A stretch of DNA of 64,000 bases from Phycisphaerae bacterium (GCA_011050235.1 DRGC01000008.1:1-64000), one strand, 5' to 3'. Positions 8,004 through 17,853 are shown, counted from the stretch's first letter. Program-made: numbers and translations. The notes: generated by a model not told the origin, from the letters alone.

Positions 8004-9056
8004 TCAGACGCGGACCTTGAACTTCTGGTTCGCCTTGACGGTCAGGCACAGGGCCTTGAGCAAGTCGACGGCGCGATCGGCGTCTCGCAGATCGATCATC
8101 TCCACGGCAGTGTGGATATAGCGGGTGGCGATGCTGACGACCGCTGACGGGATGCCGCCCATCATCGTATGCACGGACGAGGCATTGGTGGCGCCGGTGG
8201 TCAGGAACGCCTCGACCTGGACGGGGATCTTCTTGCGCTTGGCCGTGCTGCGAAGCAGCTTGGTCAACACCGGATGGTTCTCCCGCCCGAGCTGGATGGT
8301 CGGGCCGTCGCCGATAGCCGTCTTGCCGTGTTGGCTGTGGTTGATGCCCGGCGTGTCGGTGGCGTGGGTGACGTCGACGGCAAAGAACACGTCGGGGCGG
8401 ATGTTGAAGACGTTCATCATCGCGCCGCGCAGGCCGACTTCCTCCTGCACGCTGCTGGTGGCGATGACCGAGCATCGCAGGCGGGCCCGGGCGGGGGCCA
8501 GGCGGCGGATTGTCTCGGCGGCCACCCAGGCGCCGAGACGGTCATCGAAGGCCCGAGCGACGGCCACGTGGCGATTGAGCATCTCAAAGTCGTCCACGAG
8601 CGTTATAGGATCGCCGATGGCGATCTTCCGCTTGGCCTCCTTGCCGTCTTTGGCGGCGATATCGATATAGACCTCGTGGATCTTGGCGGAATCCTTGCGG
8701 TTCAGGGCCGATGCGCCGACGACCCCGCGGACGATGCCCTTGGCCGTGTGGATGTTGACCCGCTTGGCCTGCAGCAGCGGCGGGTGAACACCCCCGGCGC
8801 GTTGGACGTGAATGAAGCCCTCGTCGGTGATGTACTTGACGACCAGGCCGATCTCGTCGATATGGCCGTCGATGACGATCTTTGTTGCGGCCCGCGGCTT
8901 GAGAACGGCGATAGCGTTGCCGTAGCTGTCGGTGGTGACATCGTCGGCGTAACGCCGCACGTAGTTGATCCACACCTTCTGGCCGGGCGACTCGTGGCCG
9001 GAGACGGTGGGGGTGGTGAGCAGCTTCTTGAGAAACGTCAGCGATCCACGTTCCAT
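8004..9056 (-). CDS. M42 family metallo-aminopeptidase (paralogue A)
   Basis: A 350-residue cytoplasmic dinuclear-metal aminopeptidase of the TET/endoglucanase-M-like M42 family. The conserved sites are visible in order: DGHIDEIG (metal His), FDDRLG (bridging Asp), QEEVGLRG (catalytic and metal Glu), VDVTHATDTPG (metal Asp) and TRYIHTAVE (metal His). Members form tetrahedral dodecamers that trim peptides from the N-terminus. It lies in a cluster with two more paralogues on the same strand, which suggests complementary specificities or a mixed complex. Confidence 0.92.
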   Translation of the reverse strand: MERGSLTFLKKLLTTPTVSGHESPGQKVWINYVRRYADDVTTDSYGNAIAVLKPRAATKIVIDGHIDEIGLVVKYITDEGFIHVQRAGGVHPPLLQAKRVNIHTAKGIVRGVVGASALNRKDSAKIHEVYIDIAAKDGKEAKRKIAIGDPITLVDDFEMLNRHVAVARAFDDRLGAWVAAETIRRLAPARARLRCSVIATSSVQEEVGLRGAMMNVFNIRPDVFFAVDVTHATDTPGINHSQHGKTAIGDGPTIQLGRENHPVLTKLLRSTAKRKKIPVQVEAFLTTGATNASSVHTMMGGIPSAVVSIATRYIHTAVEMIDLRDADRAVDLLKALCLTVKANQKFKVRV

Positions 9057-9074
9057 AGCGGGTTCCTTTGGACG

Positions 9075-10154
9075 CTATATCTCCACACGGAAAACGTCGT
9101 TGGTCTTGATGTTCGAACAGAATGTTTCGAGCAGCTCGATGGTTTCGGCCAGGTCGCTCAGGCGGGCCGTGCCGATCGGCGAGTGAATGTAGCGCGTGGG
9201 CACGCAGACCACGGCCGACGGAATGCCGCCCATTTGCATGTAGAAGCTCGACGCGTCTGTGCCGTGGTCTTCCATGAAGGCGTTGATCTGCAACGTGATT
9301 TTCCTGGCCTTGGCGGCGGCGCGAAGACGCTCGATGATGGCCGGGTGGTTCTCCCGGCCGATATGGATCAGCGGGCCGCCGCCGACGTTGATTTCGCCGA
9401 ACCGCTTGGGGTCCACGTCGGGCGTGTCGGTGGCGATGCCGGTCTCGATAGCGATCACCGCATCGGCGCGCAAATTGAACGCCGCCATGTACGCCCCGAA
9501 CATGCCCACTTCCTCCTGCACGGCGCTGTGGGCAATCACGCAGCAGTCGAGCGTGTCGCGCTTCTCGGCCAGCAAGCGCAGCGTCTCGATGGCCGTGAAC
9601 GTGCCCAGCCGGTCGTCTGTCCCGCGCGCGGTGAACACGTCATCGGTGAGCATTTCGAAATCGGCCGCGATCGTGATCGAATCGCCGACGGCTACCCGTT
9701 TGCGGGCCTCTTTCCCATCTTTGGCGCCGATGTCGATGGCCAGGTCATGGACGGCCATGTCCTGGTCCTTCTTCTCGTCTGCGAGCTGACGGGCGATGTG
9801 CATTGGCAGCAGGGCGACGACACCCAGCACGGGGCCCTTTCGCGTGCGGATGTGAACTCGCTGGCCCGGCATGCGGACCGCGTCGACCTGGCCCAAGAAC
9901 TGAACGCGGAGAAAGCCCTCGTCGGTGATGAACTTGACGATCATGCCGACTTCGTCACCGTGGCCGTCCAGGACGATCCTCGGTGTGGCGTCGGGGTTGA
10001 GCACGGCCGCGCAGTTGCCGTAGGCGTCGGTGTGGACCTCGTCGGCGAACGGGCGGGCGTAGTCGCACCACACGCGCTGGCCGGGCCCTTCGAAGCTCGT
10101 CGGCGACGGCGTGTTGAGGTACTGCCTCAGAAAATCAACGCTTTCGGCTCGCAT
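9075..10154 (-). CDS. M42 family metallo-aminopeptidase (paralogue B)
   Basis: A 359-residue paralogue of the neighbouring gene, 18 bases upstream of it. The start at 10154 gives MRAESVDFLRQYL, which aligns with the starts of the other two. The metal and catalytic motifs are DGHGDEVG, GTDDRLG, QEEVGMFG, IETGIATDTPD and TRYIHSPIG. The fourth metal position is Glu instead of Asp, as in many M42 enzymes. It is the most divergent of the three and has a His-Gly insertion (MEDHGTDAS) near the substrate pocket, so its peptide preference may differ. Confidence 0.9.
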   Translation of the reverse strand: MRAESVDFLRQYLNTPSPTSFEGPGQRVWCDYARPFADEVHTDAYGNCAAVLNPDATPRIVLDGHGDEVGMIVKFITDEGFLRVQFLGQVDAVRMPGQRVHIRTRKGPVLGVVALLPMHIARQLADEKKDQDMAVHDLAIDIGAKDGKEARKRVAVGDSITIAADFEMLTDDVFTARGTDDRLGTFTAIETLRLLAEKRDTLDCCVIAHSAVQEEVGMFGAYMAAFNLRADAVIAIETGIATDTPDVDPKRFGEINVGGGPLIHIGRENHPAIIERLRAAAKARKITLQINAFMEDHGTDASSFYMQMGGIPSAVVCVPTRYIHSPIGTARLSDLAETIELLETFCSNIKTNDVFRVEI

Positions 10155-10204
10155 AGTTGCGTTCTCGGGCGACGATGGGCTCTCATTCCCGCCATCCTGG
10201 CGCG

Positions 10205-10717
10205 TTAGTCCTCGCTGCTTCCGCCTACGTCGCCAAACCAAGGCATGGGGGTATCTTCCAACAATACACGGCGCACATAGTACTCACATACCTTAGGATC
10301 GTAATCCCGATAGGCCGACCGCATCGCGCTGTCCAACTCCGCCATTCTTGGCGCCGATTGCCCTTCCTTGCTAGACATGCGATAGAGGCCCAACAGTATC
10401 ATCTCGCCGAAGCTTGGGAGCCGTGATCCCGCCTGCGGAAGAACGCCGTCGCCCATCGCATCAAAGACAGCGGTCTCAAGCGTCTCGGTGGCCGCCAGGA
10501 CATTCCCATCTCTGACGTTCGCCGTGGCGTCCGCCACAGCGTTATCGTAAGCCTGCCGTTGGCGGCTTCGGAGGCCCTGGGCCTCCAATTGATCCCTGAA
10601 CTCCCGGTGTCTTTGGCTAGACCACGGTTTCAGAGCAACAACCACGGACAGCCCAACGACAGCCACCAGAGCGACCACCAGCAGCTTACGTCTTGCGATC
10701 ATCTTCATGTGCATCAT
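10205..10717 (-). CDS. Small membrane-anchored protein of unknown function
   Basis: Up to 170 residues with one hydrophobic segment at about residues 12-28 following MIARRK, so it is probably an N-terminally anchored protein with the rest outside the cytoplasm. The remainder is helical and Ala/Arg-rich and matches no family I know. The start could be 10717, 10708 or 10702; none has a strong ribosome site. It sits between M42 paralogues B and C, in the same direction, and may have been inserted between duplicated genes. Confidence 0.55.
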   Translation of the reverse strand: MMHMKMIARRKLLVVALVAVVGLSVVVALKPWSSQRHREFRDQLEAQGLRSRQRQAYDNAVADATANVRDGNVLAATETLETAVFDAMGDGVLPQAGSRLPSFGEMILLGLYRMSSKEGQSAPRMAELDSAMRSAYRDYDPKVCEYYVRRVLLEDTPMPWFGDVGGSSED

Positions 10718-10742
10718 CCAATGCTCGAGGATCTCATTTCTA

Positions 10743-11810
10743 CTAGATCTTCACCGCAAACTCGTCGCCCTTCTTCATATTCAGGCAGGTCTCAGTCAGG
10801 AGATCCACTGTCTTGTGAAGGTCCTTGAAGCTGATCATTTCAACGGTCGAATGCATGTAGCGGGTGGGGATGCCGATGACGGCGCTGGGTACGCCGCCGA
10901 CGGCGGCATAGATCGCCAGGGCGTCCGTGCCGCCGGAGGCGCTGAAGGCCTCGATCTGCAGTTTGATTTTCTTGGCCTTGGCTGCGGCGCGGAGCTTTTC
11001 GATCACGGCGGGGTGGTTCTCCCGGCCGATGCTGATGGTGGGCCCCTCGCCGAGCTTGACTTGCCCGTGCTGGGCGGCGCTGATGCCTGGGGTGTCCGTG
11101 GCGTGGGTGACCTCGATGACCAGCGCGGCATCCGGACGGACGTTGAAGACGTTCATGGTCGCGCCTTTGAGGCCCACTTCTTCCTGGATGCTGCTGCAGG
11201 CGATCAGGCAGGCGTCGAGCTTTCGCCGGTCGGCCTTGGCCAGACGGAGGACCTCCAAGGCGGCCCACGTGCCGACGCGGTTGTCGAAGGCGCGAGCGAT
11301 GGCCAGGTCGTCCGTCAGCATTTCGAACGTCTCGACGAATGTGATCACATCACCCACGCTGACGCGCTTGCGGGCGGCCTTGTCGTCTTTGGCGCCGATG
11401 TCGATCGTCAGGTCGTGAATCGCCGGGGCCTTGCCGTCTTTGTCTTTCTTCAAGTGCGGCGCAACGGCGCCGATGACGCCGCGGATCACGCCTTTGGCGG
11501 TGTGGATGTTGACGCGCTTGCTGCGCAGCAGGGCGGCGTTGATCCCGCCGATGGCCTGGAAAGCAAGCTGGCCGTTGTCGTGGATGTGCTTGATCATCAG
11601 GCCGATCTCGTCGACGTGGCCGTCGAGCATGATCTTCGGGCTGCCCTTGGGGTTGAGTACGGCTATGGCGTTGCCGTAGCTGTCCGTGCGGACCTGGTCG
11701 GCGATCTGGCGGGCATAGGTGCACCAGATCTTCTGCCCGGGGGCCTCTTGGCCGCTGGGGGTGGGGCTGGTCATGAGCTCTTTGAGAAATTCCAGAGATT
11801 GCTTTCGCAT
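10743..11810 (-). CDS. M42 family metallo-aminopeptidase (paralogue C)
   Basis: A 355-residue M42 peptidase. AGGAAT upstream supports the start at 11810 (MRKQSLEFLKEL). Motifs are DGHVDEIG, FDNRVG, QEEVGLKG, IEVTHATDTPG and TRYMHSTVE. The second metal motif reads DNR where the others have DDR. It is closer to paralogue A than to B. All three enzymes keep every catalytic residue, so none looks dead. Confidence 0.92.
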   Translation of the reverse strand: MRKQSLEFLKELMTSPTPSGQEAPGQKIWCTYARQIADQVRTDSYGNAIAVLNPKGSPKIMLDGHVDEIGLMIKHIHDNGQLAFQAIGGINAALLRSKRVNIHTAKGVIRGVIGAVAPHLKKDKDGKAPAIHDLTIDIGAKDDKAARKRVSVGDVITFVETFEMLTDDLAIARAFDNRVGTWAALEVLRLAKADRRKLDACLIACSSIQEEVGLKGATMNVFNVRPDAALVIEVTHATDTPGISAAQHGQVKLGEGPTISIGRENHPAVIEKLRAAAKAKKIKLQIEAFSASGGTDALAIYAAVGGVPSAVIGIPTRYMHSTVEMISFKDLHKTVDLLTETCLNMKKGDEFAVKI

Positions 11811-11985
11811 TGTGATTCCTTTCTTGCGGCGGGACGAAACAGCGCGCACGGTAGCCCAATGCCGGCCGCGACGCAAGCGGCTCGCCCAGAAAGAGATCGG
11901 GCAAAAGGTGCAAAAAACCTTCCCAGGATCGAATGGGTTGTTCTAAGATGGTAGTGTCTCCTTGACACTGACGAATGAGAGATTG

Positions 11986-13923
11986 ATGAGAGTACCGATT
12001 CGTTCGAAGCTGGCGGTCCTGCTGATCGCGGTGGCGGTGATTCCACTGGCGGTGGCGTTGATGGTGCTTGTCGTCCAAGGCAGGCAAGTTCACACGAATC
12101 TGATTGGTCAGAGCTACCAGTCGGTTGCGGGGGCGGGGGCGACGAGCATTCGAGTCTCGCTGCTGGCCGACATGGAGAAAGCTCTGCTGGAACTGCAGGA
12201 CGACCCACACGCCCCCGAGGAACTCGCGGCCTACAACAAAGCCCTCTCGCCGCTGGAACTGGATGAGCTCGATGCGATTTGGGACAAAGGCGACAAGAAG
12301 GACAGCCGAGTCTCCAAGGTCCTGGACAATCACACCTCCGAACATCTGCGCACTCTCATCGCGAACATGCCGGAGATTGCGGAGATTTTTGTGACCGACC
12401 GCTTCGGGCAGCTTGTGGCTTCATCGCAAATGACGACGGACTTTTACCAGGCCGACGAGCTCTGGTGGCAACAGGCGTTCAAGGACGGGAAGGGATGCGT
12501 GTTCGTCCCTCCGGTCTCCTATGACGACAGCGCTGAAGTCTGGAGCATTGACATCTGTGTGCCGCTGTTCCTGGACGATCGGATTGTCGGTGTCGCCAAG
12601 ATCGTCTTGAAACTGACCGACTGGATCCGCAATAGCGGCGCGTTTCCCAAAACGACCACAGCTCAGGGGATGCTGGTGGAAAAAGACGGTTACGTGATCT
12701 ACCCCCTCCGCCGGCGCGCGCCGCGCAGGCAATTGCTCGACTGGGCCGACATCAGCCGGATGAATGAGGCCGGTTGGCGGCTGACCTCCGACAAGATGGT
12801 TCAGGCTTATGCGCCGGTCGCTCTGCCCGATCAGCTGCGGGGCCTGCCGGTCCTCGCGCCCCAGTGGATGCTGGTTCTGCAGGTCCCCCGGTCGTTGGTC
12901 CTCGCCAAGATCAACCGCCTGACGCGGTGGGCGATTGCCCTCGGATCAGGCGTGATCGTGATGATCTTTATAGTCGGCCTGTACTTGGTGGACCGCAGCA
13001 TCGGCGTTCGCGTGCGGCGGCTGGAACTGGCCGCCGAGCAAGTGGCCGGGGGAGACCTGTCCCACCGCGTGGATACGAAGCGATGGATTCGCCACGTGAT
13101 GGGCCGTGACGAACTGGACGACCTCGCCGACGAGTTTAACCGCATGGTCGACGGCGTGGAGACATCGCATCGTGAGCTTGAGGAGGCGAACGAGATGAAG
13201 ACCAACTTCATCAAGGTCGCTGGGCACGAACTGCGAACGCCCGTCAGCTATATCCTGACGCTGCCAAAGCTGATGGCCGACACGGACGACGTCGAAAAGC
13301 TCAAGGGGGGGATGGCGATGATGGAGGCCAAGGCGCAGCGGTTGAACGACATCATTCAGGCCATGTTCAAGCTCATGCCCGCCAAGGAGTACAGCGACTA
13401 CCTCAACCTGGCCGACGTGAACCTCACCGACGTGCTGGAGGATGTCTATAACGACGTTCAGCCGTTCATCGAGGAGCGCCACCAGACGCTTGTGATCGAG
13501 CCCAGCGGTGATCTGCCGATCATCACGGCCGATCCCGGCAAGATCCGCGACGTGATCGAGAACCTCGTCGGCAACGCCATCAAGTTCACCCCCGATGGCG
13601 GCATGATCCATGTGACGGCGGGGCGGCAACTGGGCGAAATGGTCGTGATCACCGTCGTCGATCAGGGCCGCGGCATTCCGGCGGAAGACATTGAGAATAT
13701 CTTCAATCCGTTTTTCTCGACGGGCAACATTATGAGACATTCTTCCGGAGCCATCGGCTATCAGAAACGCGGCATGGGCCTTGGGCTTGCCGTCGTGAAG
13801 CATTTCACCGAAATGCATGGGGGGACGGTGCATGTCACCTCCGAAGATACGGGCAGCACGTTCGTGGTAACCTTGCCGATCAAGCCGCCGCGCCCGGATG
13901 ACGCCGAGGGCAACAAAGCATAA
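11986..13923 (+). CDS. Membrane sensor histidine kinase (dCache-HAMP-HisKA-HATPase)
   Basis: A 645-residue sensor. TM1 is at about residues 10-30, followed by a long extracytoplasmic region (about 30-305) that looks like a double-Cache domain with a DELWWQQAF-type motif. TM2 is near residue 315 and is followed by a HAMP linker. The HisKA box VAGHELRTP has phospho-acceptor H414. The ATPase has N box NLVGNAIKFTP, G1 DQGRGIP and G2 GMGLGLAVVKH. ATG at 11986 is preferred to a TTG 24 bases upstream. The response regulator gene is convergent 28 bases away and is the likely partner. Cache domains usually bind small metabolites. Confidence 0.92.
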   Translation: MRVPIRSKLAVLLIAVAVIPLAVALMVLVVQGRQVHTNLIGQSYQSVAGAGATSIRVSLLADMEKALLELQDDPHAPEELAAYNKALSPLELDELDAIWDKGDKKDSRVSKVLDNHTSEHLRTLIANMPEIAEIFVTDRFGQLVASSQMTTDFYQADELWWQQAFKDGKGCVFVPPVSYDDSAEVWSIDICVPLFLDDRIVGVAKIVLKLTDWIRNSGAFPKTTTAQGMLVEKDGYVIYPLRRRAPRRQLLDWADISRMNEAGWRLTSDKMVQAYAPVALPDQLRGLPVLAPQWMLVLQVPRSLVLAKINRLTRWAIALGSGVIVMIFIVGLYLVDRSIGVRVRRLELAAEQVAGGDLSHRVDTKRWIRHVMGRDELDDLADEFNRMVDGVETSHRELEEANEMKTNFIKVAGHELRTPVSYILTLPKLMADTDDVEKLKGGMAMMEAKAQRLNDIIQAMFKLMPAKEYSDYLNLADVNLTDVLEDVYNDVQPFIEERHQTLVIEPSGDLPIITADPGKIRDVIENLVGNAIKFTPDGGMIHVTAGRQLGEMVVITVVDQGRGIPAEDIENIFNPFFSTGNIMRHSSGAIGYQKRGMGLGLAVVKHFTEMHGGTVHVTSEDTGSTFVVTLPIKPPRPDDAEGNKA

Positions 13924-13950
13924 GCGGGCCGATCGTCGATGGGATGGGCG

Positions 13951-14385
13951 TCAGGAATCTGGATCGCAAGGGGGAGGGGATATGCCGTTGTGGCCGCCGC
14001 CGATCTGTTGGCGGAACGCATCGACCAGGCGGCGAACGGTGTCGGCGACCTCCTGCGGATCGAAGGGCTTGGTGAAATAGGCGTCCGCGCCGGCGGCCAT
14101 GCCTTCAGCTCGGCTATCTTCGCTGTCCAGGGCCGTAATCATGATAATGGGCATACGCCGACTGGACCGGGCCCGAAGATGCCGGCAGCACTCAAACCCG
14201 TCTATCTCCGGCAGCATGATGTCCAGCAGAATGGCGTCGGCCTGATGCCGGCCTGCGACCTCGATGGCCTCGGCGCCGCTGTATGCCGAGACAGTCTCCA
14301 TGCCGTGAATCTGGAGCAACTCGCACTCCAGATGGTTCATCTCTTCATCGTCCTCGACGACGATGACAAGGGGACGAATGCTCAT
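13951..14385 (-). CDS. Single-domain response regulator
   Basis: A 144-residue CheY-like receiver. Acidic pair D12/D13, phospho-acceptor D55 in LLDIMLP, T84 in MITAL and K106 in FTKPFDP are all in place. There is no DNA-binding or enzymatic output domain; after the receiver only about 25 residues follow, with GGGHNG. It therefore acts by protein contacts or in a phosphorelay. The histidine kinase gene ends 28 bases away on the other strand, so the pair may share no transcript. Confidence 0.9.
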   Translation of the reverse strand: MSIRPLVIVVEDDEEMNHLECELLQIHGMETVSAYSGAEAIEVAGRHQADAILLDIMLPEIDGFECCRHLRARSSRRMPIIMITALDSEDSRAEGMAAGADAYFTKPFDPQEVADTVRRLVDAFRQQIGGGHNGISPPPCDPDS

Positions 14386-14513
14386 GAAGATTATCGCCTC
14401 GCGTATGCTCGGGCCCGCGACGGGTCTTGGCCGGCTACGGCAGCCCCGGCCAATTGGACATCACCAGATACCTTATCGGCCCAGCCTCTGCAATACTGTA
14501 CAATTGAAATCTA

Positions 14514-15002
14514 ATGTCCGAAGGAAATGACACTGCCGGGGCCCTGCCGCCCGCCGCCCAGGTCTTCCGGGCCGTCGAGATATACCTGGCCATCGCCTAC
14601 CCGGACGGGCCGCCCGATTCGGCCTCGACATTTCGCCCACCCCCAGGCATCAATCTGGCAGCGTGGCTGATGAGCGACGTCGCCGAGCGGTCGCCGGATG
14701 ACGAGGCGCCGCTGGGGAAGGTGCGGTCATTCGCCCTGCGGATCGGCAACACGCTGTATCCGAACATGAAGCTGCGAATCTCCCACCCGCCGAACGGGGC
14801 GCCGGTTTTTCACGTCGACGCTCACGATGCGATGCTCAAGGCCCCAGAGGGATCGGCCGATTATGAGGCGCTCCAGCAACTCAAGGCCCACAATGCCTCG
14901 CTCGCAGCGGAGATCACGCTGCGATGGGAGGCGGCCGGCCTGCCCACCGAACGGACCTACCTGCGCGACGCCATCGAGGCCCAGCGTCGCCGCGGCGATT
15001 GA
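14514..15002 (+). CDS. Conserved hypothetical protein upstream of nadB
   Basis: A 162-residue soluble protein, ATG at 14514. It has no recognisable motif; the centre (VRSFALRIGNTLYPNMKLRI) looks like paired strands and the C-terminus is helical (LQQLKAHNASLAAEI). It ends 34 bases before nadB on the same strand, so the two are probably cotranscribed. Confidence 0.65.
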   Translation: MSEGNDTAGALPPAAQVFRAVEIYLAIAYPDGPPDSASTFRPPPGINLAAWLMSDVAERSPDDEAPLGKVRSFALRIGNTLYPNMKLRISHPPNGAPVFHVDAHDAMLKAPEGSADYEALQQLKAHNASLAAEITLRWEAAGLPTERTYLRDAIEAQRRRGD

Positions 15003-15036
15003 AACCGGTCTCCAGGACGGCTAGACTCACATCGCC

Positions 15037-16683
15037 ATGGACAATCCTTTCCTCCAACGCCGTTACCTGGTCGGCTTCGAGGCCCGTCGGCTCGGCCACA
15101 TCTTCACCGACGTGCTGGTGATCGGCGCCGGAGCGGCGGGGCTCCGCGCGGCCATCGAGGCGGCTGAGTTCGGAAAGGTCATTGTCGCCACCAAGGACAC
15201 CTTCACGGAATCGAACACGTCCTACGCCCAGGGCGGGCTGGCGGCCGTTCTGGATGATAGCGACTCCGTGGACGACCACATCGCCGATACGATCCGCACG
15301 GCCTGCGGCCTGGGGGACGAGGACGTCATTCGCGAGGTCCTTACGGCGGCGCCTGGGCACATCCGCCAGTTGCAGCAGTGGGGGATGGCCTTCGACATGG
15401 ACCATGGGCAGTTGGCGCTGGGACGCGAGGGCGGCCACAGCGCCAGCCGCGTCGTCCATGCCTCCGGCGACGCGACCGGCCGGGTCCTGGTCGAGACGCT
15501 GCTGCAACGCGTGCGGGCGCTGGAGAACATCAAGATATTCGACCATTGCTTTGTCCTGGACCTGATCACCGACCCGCCCGAGGGCGGGTCCGATGCGACG
15601 TGCCTGGGGGCGCTGACCTATCACCAGCGGTACGGCTTGCAGATGATCCTCGCGCGGCAGACGATCCTGGCCGCCGGCGGGGCCGGCATGCTGTGGCGAG
15701 AGACCAGCAACCCGCCGGTGGCGACCGCTGACGCCATCGCGATCGCGTTTCGAGCGGGAGCGGTGGTCGCCGACGTGGAATTGATGCAGTTTCACCCGAC
15801 CACGCTATACGTGGCCGGCTCGTCGCGGTCGCTGATTTCCGAGGCCGTCCGCGGCGAAGGCGGCTTCCTGGTGGATCGGACCGGGCACCGGTTTATGCCC
15901 GATTACCATGAGATGGCCGACCTGGCCCCGCGCGACGTGGTCAGCCGGGCCATCTTCGACCGCATGGCCGCCACGGACGCCACGCACGTGTCGCTCGACG
16001 TGCGCCATCTCGGCGGCGAGGCGTTCGCCGTGCGTTTTCCTTTCATCGACCAACAATGCCGAATGTTCGGCATCGATCCGGGAACCGACCTGATTCCCGT
16101 TCACCCGGCCGCCCACTACATGATCGGCGGCATTCGGGCCGACACCGACGGGCAAACGTCCATCGCGGCCCTGCTGGCCTGCGGCGAGGCCGCGGCGACC
16201 GGCCTGCACGGGGCCAACCGCCTGGCCTCCAACAGTCTCTCGGAAACGATCGTGCTCGGCGCCCGGTGCGGTCAAGCGGCGGGCCAAGCCGCCGCCGATA
16301 TTCGCCAGACGCCGATCCCGCTGGCGATCGAATGGGTCGTCCCGCACTCCGATCGCACGGAACTGGACCTGACCGACATCGGCAATTCCTTGCGGTCGGT
16401 GATGTGGCGAAATGTCGGTATCGTCCGGCGGGGGCAGCGCCTGGCCGAGACATTGGAGATCGTGGGCTTCTGGGGCCGATACGTTTTGGACAAGGAATTC
16501 TACGATTCGGCCGGTTGGGAAGTTCAAAACATGCTTACAGCCGCGTATCTCATCAGCGATCTCGCCTTGCGACGGACCGAGACGCGCGGCGTTCATTATC
16601 GTGAGGATTTTCCGGAGACCGACCCGACGTGGCAGCGACATCAGAGCGTTCGCCGAACGACGGAGCGGCTTGTCGTCCACTAG
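15037..16683 (+). CDS. nadB: L-aspartate oxidase
   Basis: A 548-residue flavoprotein that oxidises L-aspartate to iminoaspartate, the first step of de novo NAD synthesis, in the cytoplasm. The N-terminal FAD site is VLVIGAGAAGLRAA (about residue 28 on). SNTSYAQGGLAAV matches the flavin-contact motif of NadB and fumarate reductases. EGGHSASRVVHA, MQFHPT, EAVRGEGG, LAPRDVVSRAI and ASNSLSE are the substrate and active-site blocks of this family. The C-terminal helical domain is complete. Length is close to typical. nadA and nadC are not in the window. Confidence 0.95.
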   Translation: MDNPFLQRRYLVGFEARRLGHIFTDVLVIGAGAAGLRAAIEAAEFGKVIVATKDTFTESNTSYAQGGLAAVLDDSDSVDDHIADTIRTACGLGDEDVIREVLTAAPGHIRQLQQWGMAFDMDHGQLALGREGGHSASRVVHASGDATGRVLVETLLQRVRALENIKIFDHCFVLDLITDPPEGGSDATCLGALTYHQRYGLQMILARQTILAAGGAGMLWRETSNPPVATADAIAIAFRAGAVVADVELMQFHPTTLYVAGSSRSLISEAVRGEGGFLVDRTGHRFMPDYHEMADLAPRDVVSRAIFDRMAATDATHVSLDVRHLGGEAFAVRFPFIDQQCRMFGIDPGTDLIPVHPAAHYMIGGIRADTDGQTSIAALLACGEAAATGLHGANRLASNSLSETIVLGARCGQAAGQAAADIRQTPIPLAIEWVVPHSDRTELDLTDIGNSLRSVMWRNVGIVRRGQRLAETLEIVGFWGRYVLDKEFYDSAGWEVQNMLTAAYLISDLALRRTETRGVHYREDFPETDPTWQRHQSVRRTTERLVVH

Positions 16684-16722
16684 GTCCGCCGGTCGGCGAC
16701 GACCTGACAGAAAGGAGCGCCG

Positions 16723-17853
16723 ATGTCCGACAAGACCATCACGCCCATCCGCAAGCCGTGGAAAGGCGTCATGACGGGCCGCGAGCGATTCAACGCCCAA
16801 ATGCACCACCAGCCGTTCGACCGCAGCGTGAACATCGAGTTCGGCTACTGGTCGGAGAACTTCGAGCTCTGGCCGCTGTTCAAGGACAATGACATCGTCG
16901 GCAACCACGAGGTCGACGCGTTCTTCAACTTCGACTACATGGACGGCGTGTGGGGCAATTGCGGCATGCACCCGGGCTTCGAGTACGAGATTCTCGAGGA
17001 CAAGGGCGATACCATCATCTCCCGCGACGGCATGGGGTTGATCAGCGAATCGCCCAAGGACGGCCATTCGACGATTCCGCACATCATCGACTGGACGGTC
17101 AAGACGCCCGAGGACTGGAAGCGCGTCAAGGACGAGCATTTCAACCTGGACGACCCGGCCCGCATCGTCGACATCGAGGCCTACAAGAAGCACCAATCGC
17201 CCGACCGCGACTACCCTCTGAGCGTGGCCTGCGGGTCGCTGATCGGCAACGTGCGCGACATGCTGACCTTCGAGGGGCTCGCGTTCGCGACGTACGACTA
17301 TCCGGAGATGGTCGAGGACATGGTCGAGGTGCGATGCCAGCTCGTGGAGAACTTCCTGGACCAGGTGCTGGGCGAGTTCGACTTCGACTTCGCCACCGGC
17401 TGGGAGGATATCTGCTTCAAGCAGGGGCCGATCGTCTCCGTGCCGTTCTTTCGCGACATTGTTCTGCCGCGGTACAAGCGTATTGGCGATAAGCTCAAGG
17501 CCGCCGGCGTGGATCTGTGGCACACCGACTGCGACGGTGACGTTCGGCTTCTGATTCCGATGTTCCTGGAAGCGGGGCTGAACATCATGTTCCCCTTCGA
17601 GGTCAACTCCTCCGGCCATCCCGGCGAGATGCTGGACAAATACGGCCCGGACCTCCGCATCATGGGCGGCGTGGACAAGCTCGAGCTGGCCAAAGGCCCC
17701 GACGCCATCAAGGCGTATCTGGAGACGCTGGGCCCGTACGTGGCCAAGGGGGGCTTCATCCCCTTCTGCGACCACCGCTGCCCGCCGGACGTCGACCCCG
17801 ACGACTACATCTTCTACCTCGACCTGAAGGAAGAGATGTTCGGGATGAAGTAA
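16723..17853 (+). CDS. URO-D family protein (uroporphyrinogen decarboxylase/corrinoid methyltransferase-like)
   Basis: A 376-residue TIM barrel of the URO-D superfamily, close to the MtaA/CmuA-type branch and not to haem HemE: the N-terminal Arg pair that binds uroporphyrinogen is absent. The start at 16723 has AAAGGAG upstream. The metal-site loop reads LWHTDCDGD, and EVNSSGH and MGGVDK follow it as the usual late strands. The zinc-type His-x-Cys motif of corrinoid methyltransferases is changed to His-x-Asp-Cys. Substrate is unknown. It lies 39 bases after nadB but need not be functionally linked. Confidence 0.8.
   Translation: MSDKTITPIRKPWKGVMTGRERFNAQMHHQPFDRSVNIEFGYWSENFELWPLFKDNDIVGNHEVDAFFNFDYMDGVWGNCGMHPGFEYEILEDKGDTIISRDGMGLISESPKDGHSTIPHIIDWTVKTPEDWKRVKDEHFNLDDPARIVDIEAYKKHQSPDRDYPLSVACGSLIGNVRDMLTFEGLAFATYDYPEMVEDMVEVRCQLVENFLDQVLGEFDFDFATGWEDICFKQGPIVSVPFFRDIVLPRYKRIGDKLKAAGVDLWHTDCDGDVRLLIPMFLEAGLNIMFPFEVNSSGHPGEMLDKYGPDLRIMGGVDKLELAKGPDAIKAYLETLGPYVAKGGFIPFCDHRCPPDVDPDDYIFYLDLKEEMFGMK

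Noticed and set aside
8169..10208. A 679-codon open frame on the plus strand
   Set aside because: It lies entirely opposite the M42 peptidase genes. GC-rich codon bias leaves the antisense frame open. The translation has no recognisable family and lacks a ribosome site.
15805..17775. A 656-codon open frame on the minus strand
   Set aside because: It mirrors nadB and the URO-D gene, both strongly supported on the plus strand. It crosses gene boundaries, as a shadow frame does.
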